Source: Stictocephala bisonia
Lineage: Eukaryota; Arthropoda; Insecta; Hemiptera; Membracidae
DNA length: 64,000 bases
NCBI GenBank assembly: GCA_035578905.1
Contig: JAQJVL010001201.1
Location: forward strand, 1 to 64,000
Direction of reading: 5' to 3'
The translations under genes were made by a program, and so were the position numbers. Under the pieces are notes generated by a model. It was not told the DNA's origin and ran no database searches. It was given only the letters and a program-made list of their open reading frames with translations. This document shows, in pieces, positions 39,998 to 51,900 of the stretch (within the stretch, counting starts at the first letter, position 1; the number at the start of each line of letters is the position of its first letter).

Positions 39998-42900
39998 CAA
40001 AGCCCTGGCTGACTGACTTACATTCTTACATATGAGACGCCGACACTATGTTGTTGGTATTTTAAGGCGAATATGAATGATTATATGAGTGTGGATGAGT
40101 GTAGTCTGGTTACTAACTGAGTTCAACTGTTCCTCAGAAAGGGCAATTTATTAATAGCCCAACAGCCAGGCCAACTAAGGGACCTACAGCTTTACGTGGA
40201 ATCCGAACCACGTAGTGCTTTTTTCAGCTAATTGACAAGCCTGATACTCAGTTATCTCCCCCATACAACATCCGCACAATGACTACCACCCAACATGGAC
40301 ACCCCAGACTTCTCTAGTAGTGTCCACGCCGATAGCAACCATTGAGCGGACGCCATGTCGGTATTAAGAGGACCGAGCATCCAACCTATCGCCTACAATC
40401 TCCCAAACACTTTGTCCCCAAGAAGCTGGGTTACAGCACTGCGCCACCAGTGCCGACTGAGTCACTCATCGCAAATTCTCCAACTTCCCATATAGGTAGA
40501 GAGCTGAAATTTAATACACTGTTTCTTTATGTATTAAATAGGACAACTAAAGTATTTTCATCTTGATAAATTACTCTTACGGGGTAGAAACTGCCCTTAA
40601 AGATTGTTCCCTAAGGATAACATTGAGTTGATTTTAGTAAATTAATAACAGCTGTTTTGTAAATAAATAAACATGTTTAATTTGAATGTTTGACATTAAA
40701 CTATTGATGCATTTATAATATTATATTATTAGTTTCATCTTCAGTTGTTAAACAAAAATGAAACGGGCTAAGTAATTGGGTATTTATACTACTAAATAGG
40801 TAGCAACGCAAGTAGTATGAGTGATATACTGTAAATAAATTTAATATTGTGATTTTACGCTCTACAGTTAATCTACTATTATTTGTACTCAAAAGTCACA
40901 TGACGAGGCCGAAGGCCAAGGTGTATCAAGCGCAGCGAGCGTCAGGGTTGGCACGCGAAGTGTGCAGGGGTATCCCCTACTGTATTTATAAAGTTCAAAA
41001 TATATGATTTAGAATATAAACTGCGCAATATATAAGAATATTGATTTATGTCAAATGTACAGTTTGACACACATGGAGTTAACAGCCTATTTGAAGTTTG
41101 CGACCTTACCAAACTGCAAAATTCTCAAGTTGTCCCCCTGGCCAAAATTTTATCACAGAAAAATTGTAACATTATTTAACTCAGCTGTTGGTTGTTTAAT
41201 TTAAGTGGAGTACTGACTTCAAGTTCAATAGATTTGAACCTCAGTTGAAGATTCAGATTAAAAGCCTTACCCACTAAGCTACTATGCTGATAAGAGACCC
41301 CCCCCTCTGCTTGTTGGGATGATAGCTCAGTGTCTATTGAATATAAAATATATAGTGAATTGAAGATAAAAATAGCCTTCCCAGATTAATGGGAAGTAGT
41401 GTTTCACCAAAAGGTACAGAAACCATATTACTATGTGTCATTAACACGGTTATATGGATATGACACATACAAGGATCATAAAAATTAAAGAAAAAAGTAC
41501 AGATTGGAAAAGTGAATTGAATTTCTGAGGAGTAAAATGCACATGAATAAGGAGATATATTTATGAATTATTGCAAAATTATAGCTAAATTGATATAAAA
41601 TTGCAAAAATATAAAAAATGAAAGGGAAGAGGAAAGTTCTTATTCTTATTCTTACATATGAGACGCCGACACAACGTTGTTGGTATTTTAAGGCGAATAT
41701 GAATGGTTATATGAGTGTAGGATGAGTGTGGATGAGTGTAGTCTAATTACATAATTGGCGAGACTGTAATAGTCCTCACTCTTGGAGTTACTTAAAGATT
41801 CAGCCACTTTAATTACTTGGCAAGGTTGGACATTTGAAAGTTATGTTTCAATACCTTACACATCTGACCATCTATTTATAAATAAATATTAAATAAATTA
41901 ATAGCTTATGCACAGAATAAAGTTAAATTTATGATAATTTTTGATAATAATAATTTATGAATAAAGTTAAACAGCATACCGGGAAAGCAACTTATTTAGA
42001 GACTAAAGAAGGGGTCAGTGGTGCCGAAACATTTTACCAGTTTTTTTTTATGATGTGAATGTATTTCTATTTACAGTTTACCAGGTATGCTGCTTTCGTT
42101 TATTACTGGCATCTTAGGCCTAGTGTAATAAAACATTTCACCAGTTTTTTTTTATGATGTGAATGTATTTCTATCTACAGTTTACCAGGTATGCTGCTTT
42201 CGTTTATTACTGGAATCCTAGGCCTAGTGTAGTAAAATTAACATATAAAGATAAATAAAAACATGATTAAATAGTTAAGACTTGTAAAATAATGAAGAAG
42301 AGTAGGATGCCAAAAAGGATACTATAATGGGATCTATGAGTGTTTGTTACGGAACAGTGAAACATGGCAAACAATTACAAAAGGCAACGGATGGGAAAGA
42401 AGTATGGTAGGCAGGAGTAAAATAAGGACTTACTAGGATCCAGGACATCGGAGTGTTTGTAGCCACCTCTGAAGGACTTGGGTGCTCCCCACTCACTAGA
42501 CACCATTACATCCCAGTACGGCTGATACCAGAAGTCATATCCAAAAGGAGCCAATTTACCTTCAGTCCAGAGACCTAAGACAGACAAGACTTGCATATAG
42601 TTAATAGGTTGAAAAATAGTACTAGGATTTTAAATCACTAAACTAAGCATTAAAATCTATACAACCACCAATTTATTTCAGGAAACCCTGTTTTGCCTTT
42701 TATTTTCTTCAGAAATAATTGTTCTATGCGAATGTATAATTTTTCTTAGGTGAATAAATTTTAAAAATGATGAAAAACCAAATATATGCAATTTGCCAGA
42801 AATCCAATTAACATAAATCAAGACACTCTCCAAGAAGAAGGCCATGAATTTGAAAAGGTAGATTCTTTTAAGTATTTAGGCGTTGTAATATCTAGAGAAA

Positions 42901-45900
42901 ACAAAGATGAAATAGAAATACAAAATAGGCTAAATCTTGCAAACAGATGTTTCTACGCATGCAACAAACTTATGTCTTCAAAATTACTGTCACAAACAAC
43001 CAAAATTCGAATATATAAAACAATCATCAGTCCAGTATTGCTCTATGGAGCTGAAACATGGAAACTCAATAAAAAGGAAGAAAGGAAACTAATTGTCTTT
43101 GAAAATAAGATCCTCAGAAAAATGTATGGGCCAATTTTTGAAGAAGGAGACACAACAGGGAGTTGAGAGAACTTTACAGGGACCCAGATGTAGTTTGTGA
43201 ATTTAAATGCAGAAGGATTAGATGGGCTGGACATGTTTTAAGAAGAGAGGAGAATCATAATTTGAAACAAGTTATAATGAGGAATCCCGAAGGAAGAAGA
43301 CCGAGAGGAAGACCATGGCAAAAGTGGTGGAAACAAGTGAAGGGAGACCTGGAGCGACTGGGAGTGACCGAGGAAGACGCGGAAGATAGAGACAGATGGA
43401 GGGGCTTTGTTGGTGCGGCCAAATATCTTCTTAGATATGTGTGGCCATGGGAGTAAGAGTAAGAGTAAGTAAGAATAAATTTTAATATTTATAAGAACCT
43501 CTTGATATGAAAATTGATAAAAATGTTTAGGAAAAAATAAAAAAATATAAAGATTACGTGTTTAGGAAAAATATTTATCTTTTTTTAAGTTTCGTTATAT
43601 GCCAATTTTTTTTACAAATTTGCTTCATGGCAGTTTTATTCTGCACATAAATTACTCTCTTTTGTATTCTACCTATAAAATTACAACTTTGAAATGTTTG
43701 CCAGAAATGAATTTGCTGAGAATAATTTATTTATATTCTCAGTACAAAGTTCATGAAAAATATATACATACAGATATTATATAAAATTACCTCAGTATAT
43801 TTGTGTAAAAAACATATATTTATATGTAAAAATTGAATACAAATGTCAATTCATTTTATATACAGCAGTTTTTAAGATCAATCCATATGAAGTGGTCCAA
43901 TGGTGGTTGCTTGACTATTTTAAAATATTTTAATTTTTTTATATGTTTTTACCATACTCATAGAGGTTCAAAAATGATTTTTAAATAATTTTATCTTTTA
44001 CCGTTTATGCAAGAGGCCATTTTTGTTTACGAGAATCTTGCGATTTTTGGCTTTGTAGACATTAGCGTTAAATTGATTATCACTGGATTGGATTATGCTA
44101 GAGCTTCCAAACCAACACCATTCTTTTCAGAAAGATCTCTTCTACAATACTTGTTATCTTCTTCATAGCTCTAAAACCAAATTTTAACTCCCAAAATCGT
44201 CCCCATAGTTTGATATTGAAAATTGGCAAATTTCACTATTTGGAAGATTCAAAAACAAAGAAGGGATAATTTATCACAGTTTAAACTTTTTGTTCAGTTA
44301 GATAGCATAGCTTACTAATATAAAATAGAGTTTCAGCCTTAAAACATGTATCATTAACTTTTAAAAATTTTTAAAATTGAAATTTTTAAAATTTTTGAAA
44401 GTTTAAAGCTCTATATCTCTGGTGGGACATGATATATAAATCTGATTTTTGCACAGCATGTACATATATATGGTGCTAAAGTAGTGTATAAATTTGAACT
44501 TTGATATTTGACTCTGAGCAAAGTTATGAATTTTCAAAAGTTAGCTTTTGTTCTAGTTCTTTAGACATAGTTTTAAATTGAAATGAAATTAATGAACACT
44601 GGTTTATGAAGGAATAACCCGAAAGTAGTTATCATAATAAAAATTATTATTATTATTATAACTTATAATAATAATGTATTAAGCCTATTATAATCATAAA
44701 AATAACATCAATAAGAATACACAACAAAATCTATGTGATCCTCATCAGTGAGTTAGATCAGTAGACAAGTCTTCACAGGAGCTCAGTGGACAAGTCTTCA
44801 CAGAAGCTCAGTGTACAAGTCTTCACAGGAGCTCAGTGGACAAGTCTTCACAGGAGCTCAGTGGACAATTCTGTATTTGATTATGAACTCCCCTCTCCAA
44901 TACCAGACATATTTGCTCAATCAGTCCAGATTCATAATGTGTGGTTGTGTGGGTTAAGATACTTTGAAGTTTTTTTACTTTTAAGTGAGTGCACATACAG
45001 TAAACTCCCGATTATCCGCGGTATTGACTGGCGTGAATACCGCGGATAATCGAATATCGCGGATAAGCCGCAAAATTGCCGGTAATGGTTAAACAAAGGT
45101 TAAAGGCACTAAAAAACAACACAAAAGTGCTTTAAATAAGTTTATTATACAATACAAAGACGTAGGCCTACCTGATAACAAAACCTGTATTAATATCAAC
45201 CATGTTATTGAAAAGTACTGTACTGTAATCTTCACTGTTTAACAAAAAAATCAGTCATTTGCATTTGTTTTTTCGTAGCAAAACTCTTTTTCTTTATTTG
45301 AGATTTGAGCTTCCTCAATACCATCTTGTCGCAAAGGGTTGCGTCGTCCTGCTCTTCGAGATATTGAAGAATATGATCGATGTGGCCTAATGCTTCATCA
45401 TGAGTGACGGTCCTCTGCATTTCCTCTTCATCTTCATTGTCTTTCGGTTCAACCGATTCAATCCCTCGTACTTGATCAATAATGCTTTCATCTGTGAAGT
45501 ACTCAAAGCCCGGATCATTGGCATCACATTCAATCCACTCACCGATATTTTCTTCATTCACGTTAACACCTCCGGCAACAGATTTAGCTAAATTAGCTAG
45601 GACACTCAGTGGAATGTCGTCTTCATCTTCCTCTCCCTCTTGGATGTTCTCTACATCTGGCAAAATCTTCCGCCAGGATTTCATTAGAGTAGACTGCTTG
45701 AAGGATTTCCAAGCATTGTTGATGTCATAAATGCTGTCAAGAACCGTGTAGTCTTTGAAGAACGTCTTTAGATCATCTCCTTCATCAATCCTTTTCTTCA
45801 GCAAAGCCGTCCTGTATTTTTTCTTCATCGAAGCAATGACACCTTGGTCCATAGGTTGAATAAGGGCCGTCACATTTGGGGGCAAAAACTTCACAAAGAA

Positions 45901-48900
45901 ATTTCCATCGTCCGATTTTAACACACTTTCTCCAGGGTGGGACGGAGCATTATCCAGAAGCAGCACAGCTTTTTCAGGTAGATTTTTTGACCTAAGGTGC
46001 TCTCTAACCTGGGGAACGAACTTGGTATCAAACCAGTCTTTAAATATTCTTTGATCCATCCAGCCTTTTTCCTGGTGATAGTAGTGAACTGGAAGGTTTT
46101 CGGCTCTTGTTCCTTTAAAAGATCTTGGTCTCTTGGACTTTCCTATCACTAACAGTTTTAGTTTGTGCGATCCAGACGCATTATTACACGGCATAATTGT
46201 AATCCGCTCTTTGCTTGACTTATGCCCTGCAGCTTGCTTCTCGGTCTCAAAAGCCAAGGTTCTTGTTGGCAAACATTTCCAAAATAAGCCTGACTCGTCA
46301 GCGTTATAAACCTGTTCATAGGTTAAACCCTCAGATTCAATCAGTTGTTCAAAGTAAGACTGGAACCCACTTGCAGCCTCTTCATCGCCACTCAGTTTCT
46401 CACCATGAAGCCCAATTTCTCTTATTCCGTGGCGTTGCTTAAATCTAGTCAACCAGCCTGACGATGCATCAAAATTTCCTTCTAAATTAAGCATTTCGAA
46501 AAATGTTTTTGCTTTCGCTGCAACAATAGGCCCTGATATTGGAGTGCCCTGACTTCTTACTTGACTAACCCACTCTAATAAGGCTGAATCTAGTTCTTCA
46601 TAGGTGCTATTTTTCATGGTTTTTCTCTTTTTCATTGTCGATGTGTTGTCTGATGAAGACGCAAATTCTATCAACTTGTCCTTTTGCTTCATTATGTCCC
46701 TTACTGTACTCTCTCCAATTCCGTAGCGCAAGCACATTTGTTTTTTAGGCGCACCATTTTCAACACTTTTTATGAGTTCTAATTTATCTTGGATTGACAA
46801 AACCACTTTCTTCCTTTTAGCTGCCATTTTAAAAAAATAAAAAACACTCAAAAGATAGACAGACACACACAACTTGGAAAACACACAACTTAACAAATCA
46901 CAACTTGGCGCTTCACTAACGAAGCGAACAGCTCGAACGATTGAGTTACACTGAAATCAGAACTGACAATGCTGTAGTGATGCGCGTATTGTGGGGAGGG
47001 GGAGGGGAGTCAACAGTGGCAGGTGGCAGACAGGGCGAATGACCTCGCGCGTGCCGATTACTCATCGGTCACATGATTCATTTACGCGCCAAGTAAACCA
47101 AGGTCTACAGTCCCGCTGCTTGCGCCTCAAACTGCTCAAGCACACACAACGTACAGTGGATACCGATATACTGTACATACAGTACTGTACAATAATACTG
47201 AACTACTGTACACGTTTTGTACATTATTAAGTGTACTGTTTGCCGTTTTTACGATTTTTATCGCGGTTTTGTACTTAGTAGCTTTATTAAAAATAATTTT
47301 TTTTTTACCAAAATGCACCGCGGATAATCCGCAAAGCGGATAAACCGCCCGCGGATAATCGAGAGTTTACTGTATATGTTAATTGATTTAAAGTTTAGTT
47401 GTGAATTTAAAGTAATGTTGAAAATATTTCCCATCTACACTTTTACATACATTTTTTATTATTAAAATGGATGAACAATGCTCTATTGGAAAATTAGTAA
47501 TTGAAGATTGTTACAAATCATTTTATGGTCCAGTTTCTAAAACCCTGAAACATTTAAGTGAATTTAAAGAAAAGTTTTCAAAATGTGTTTAAATTTAGAG
47601 TAAGTTCTTCAATTTCAACAATATGTGAGTACCATGAAAAGAAATACATATTAAAATACATACCATATTTTTGGTAAATACTGCTGTGATCCATTAAAAG
47701 TTTATAAAAATCTTATTTCTAAGGGCCTAAGAGAAATAATACTTGATCACTTATCCCTGTTAAACCCAAATGATTCTAAAACAAAACTTGAAATAATCCC
47801 TGGAAAATCTCTGTGTCCGAACTGGTTTTCAAAATTAACTACTGTTTCAAATCCAGAATCATCAGATACTTATAAAGGCTTGGCTGATGCCTATATTCCT
47901 AATGAAGAAGCTATACAAAAATTAGATTACGCTTGTTACAATTTACATGTATCTCCTGCTTCTAAAATAAGAAAACTAAGTAGTGGAAAAAGACAAGCAG
48001 CTATTGAGGGAAAAGTTACAAAAATATCAGAGAAGATAAGAAAAAATTTGGAAACACTGCCAGTTCACCAAAAAATGAAGGGTCAGAAGTATCAAACGCT
48101 GAGTATTACGATTTGATTGAAAAACTGAAAACTAAATGTTCATTGGCATCTAAAGAAGAACAAATAAAAATACTAAGTTTAATACCTGACTCTTGGTCGA
48201 GACAAAAAATTGCTAGCGAGTTCAAAGTTTCGGACCGTAGTAAGAGAACAAGGTATTCTTCCAGTTTTAGGGAAAAAAAGGAGCAGGTGTAAGCGAAGAA
48301 ACTATTGAAAAAGTCAAACAGGTTTATGAGAGTGATGAAAATAGTAGAATGTGGCAGGTAAGAAAGATTGTATTAGAGTAGTTATAAATGGCACTAAAGT
48401 AATTAAACAGAAACGCCTAGTGCTGTCAAATCTAAATGAGCTGTATGTGGCTTTCAAAAACGCTTATCCAGACTGCAACATTGACAGGTCCAAATTTTGT
48501 GAACTGTGCCCAAAATGGTGTGTAATTGCTGGTTCTTCTGGAACGCATTCTGTATGTCGGCACTGGTGGTGCAGTGCTGTAACCCAGCTACTTGGGGACA
48601 AAGTGTTTGGGAGATTGTAGGCGATATGTTGGATGCTAGGTCCTCTTAATACCGACATGGAATCTGCTCAATGGTTGCTATCGGCGTGGACACTACTAGA
48701 GAACTCTAGGGTGTCCATGTTGGGTAGTAATCATTGTACGGATGTTGTGTGGGGGATATAACTGAGTATCAGGCTTGTCAATTAGCTGAAAAAAGCACTA
48801 CGTGGTTCAGATTCCATGTAAAGCTATAGGTCCCTTAGTTGCCCTGGCTGTTGGGCTATTAATAAATTGCCCTTTCTGAGGAACAGTTGAATTCAGTTAG

Positions 48901-51900
48901 TAACCAGACTACACTCATCAACACTCATCCAACACTCATATCATCATTCATATTCGCCTTAAAATACGCACAACGTTGTGTCAGCGTCTCCTATGTAAGA
49001 ATATTGGGCCAAAATTGTTTAATAAATTGCCAAATTTGATTAAACTCGAAGAAAGCCCCAGAAAATTTAAAGCTTTCCTAAAGAAATACTTAGTTCAAGG
49101 AACCTTTTACTCGGTGGAGGAGTATTTGTCAGGTGACTGATTTTGCTTTTATTTATGTAATATATTAATAATAACCCTAATGTAGTACATATTGTGATTA
49201 TATTAGTCAGTTAAAATGAGTTAACATACACTATCAACATATATATGATGAATACATAATTATTATAATTATATGACTTTTGTAATACAATTTTTAAATT
49301 GTCAAACTACAAATAAATGATTTTGATTTTTGATTTTTGAATGTGTTTGCCTTTACCACCAAAATGTGAAGCTTATAGATAGCTGATGCAAAATTTAATG
49401 TTGACTATAAGGACCTACTTGATTTGTTAGTCCGTAATACAAATGACTATGACTGCATGATGTCTACTTGTGCAAGTTGCCCTGATAAACAGGTACTTCT
49501 TCAAATACTCCACGAATCTGAAGAAGAAATGCTAGAATTGTCATTCAAGCAGTGGGTCACAACGGACAGGGCGGAAATGGTTACAATAGTAAAGTCTCAG
49601 GAGGAGTTCAAATTCAAAAGAAACTTTATTCCACATATATCGGTTACACATATATATATGTACAGTTTAGATAACCAAATGTCTTAATTTCTAAAATAAT
49701 ATAAATGATAATCAAAATTGATAGTAAATAAATAAGATTATTTAATGATATTAATTAATCAAACTTAACAATTGTGAGTTTCTTTGAATCATTAGGAGAA
49801 AAATTAATCAACCTTAAAAGTCACCACTACATCTCCAAAATTCTAAGTCAATTTATGAAAGAAAAAAAAGAAAGGCTTTCTGAAAATAAATCCATAGTCT
49901 TAGCTGACTTTGCAGAAGATTTTACTTTTACGGTACACGATGAAATTCACGAATACCACTGGGTCAACGACCAAGCAACTGTGCATCCGTTTGTGTTTTA
50001 TTATAAAAATGAAAACGGTCAGGTATGTAGTCGTTCCATCTGCATTCTTAGTGACTACTTGGAGCACAACACTGCAGTTGTCCATGCATTTCTCAATCAT
50101 GTGACAAAATTTATAAAAGAAAAAATGCCTACTGTTGAGAAGCTCATCTATTTTTCTGATGGTAGTGGCAGTCAGTATAAAAATAAGAAACATTTTTTAA
50201 ACCTCTGCTACCACAAAATATATTTTGGATTTGAAGCTGAGTGCGATTTTGGACCAACTGCACTCAGCTTCTATAATAGACAGAGGCCAGACAGAGACCA
50301 GAGGCCAGACAGAGACCAGAGGCCAGACAGAGGCCAGACAGAGTCCAGACAGAGGCCAGACAGAGGTCTGCATCCGCCATGGCAAAAATGCATGTGATGG
50401 AGCAGGAGGTACTGCAAAATGGGAGGTGAGCAAAGCAAGTTTACAACATGCTACCTCAAACCAAATCCTTACAGTCAAGGATATGTACACATTTTGTAAG
50501 GATAATATTAGAGGAATAACGTATTTCCTTGTCAAGAAAAAAGAAATAATATTACATTTCGAAAGACTTGAAACCAGATTGACAACTGTCTGCCAATAAA
50601 AGGTACACAGGGATTTCATAGCATTTCAGAAAACATAGTTAGGTGCTATATTACTTCAGAAACAGCGATTTATGAAGATCATAAAGTATGTAAAACTGCT
50701 TCATTTACAGTAAGAATAAATGACATTGTTGCCATTGTTTATGATGAACAATGGTGGCTTGCAGATGTTGAAAAAGTAAGTTTGGAAAACAATGATGTAT
50801 TTGTGAAGTTTTATGAACCAGCTGGACCACGGACATCATTTAAAAATCAACCAGTGATACCGTTTGGATCCCACTAAAGAACGTACTGAGAAAACTTTCA
50901 GTGCTTGAACTTACCCCAGCTACTGGAAGATCATATTCTATTTCAAAAAAGCTATCCGAAGAAATAAGTGTACTTCTAAACAATTATAAGAGTTAGAATG
51001 AGGTATGTAATTACATCAGTTATGTGTAACGGTTTCAGATCTTTTATAGATTTTTTTTTAAAAAAGGCCTATGTATCTCTGATTTTCTTTGTTTTGAGAC
51101 TTTCTATATGTTATTAATAAACAATTTAAAACAACATTCCATCTTAACTTTACGTACTTTCCAATACCACCTTCATATTTAAGTAATTCGCATAATATAA
51201 AAATTGGCAAAAATCTGTTTTTTTTTAACTTTTGAAAATTCATAACTTTGCTCAAAGTCAAATATCAATGTTCAAATTTATATACTACTTTATCACCACA
51301 TATATGTACATGCTGTGCAAAAATCAGATTTTTATATCATGTCCCACCAGATATATAGAGCTTTAGCCTCAAAAATGTTTAAAGTTTAAATTTTTAAAAA
51401 TTTATAAAAAATTAAAGAAACATGTTTTAAGGCTGAAACTATTTTATATTAGTGAGCTATGCTATCTAACTGAACAAAAATTTTGAACTGTGATAAATCA
51501 TCCTTCTTTGTTTTTTAAGCTTTCAAATAGTGAAATTGGCCAATTTTCAATACAGAACTTTTGGGACGATTTTAGGAGTTAAAATTTGCTTTTAGAGCTA
51601 TGAAGAAAATAACAAGTATTGTAGAAGAGATCTTTCTGAAAAGAATGGTGTTGGTTTGGAAGCTCTAGCATAATCCAATCCAGTGATAATCAATTTAACG
51701 CTAATGTCTACAAAGCCAAAAATGGCAAGATTCTCGTAAACAAAAATGGCCGCCATGCATAAACAGTAAAAGATAAAATTATTGAAAAATCATTTTTGAA
51801 CCTCTTATAAGTATGGTAAAATCATATAGAAAAATGAAAATATTTTAAAATAGTCAAGCAACCAATTTAACATTTATTGGACCACTTCATATGGATTGAC

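Larger units (their letters stand above)
47467..50996 (+). pseudogene. Transposase of the long-TIR element (SDGxxSQYKN family), broken
   Basis: Pieces in order: [20 protein letters not shown] (47467), [77 protein letters not shown] (then a SINE-LINE insertion), [39 protein letters not shown] (then a LINE remnant), [47 protein letters not shown], a minisatellite, then [28 protein letters not shown] and [14 protein letters not shown], ending NNYKS and TAG at 50996. The acidic residues in [15 protein letters not shown] and HGKNACDG probably form the catalytic triad, by comparison with an unnamed protein family recurrent in arthropod and cnidarian genomes. Many frameshifts; not functional. Confidence 0.75.

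Noticed and set aside
41210..41300. Functional tRNA gene
   Set aside because: A and B boxes are present but acceptor and anticodon stems do not pair; it is better explained as a SINE head.
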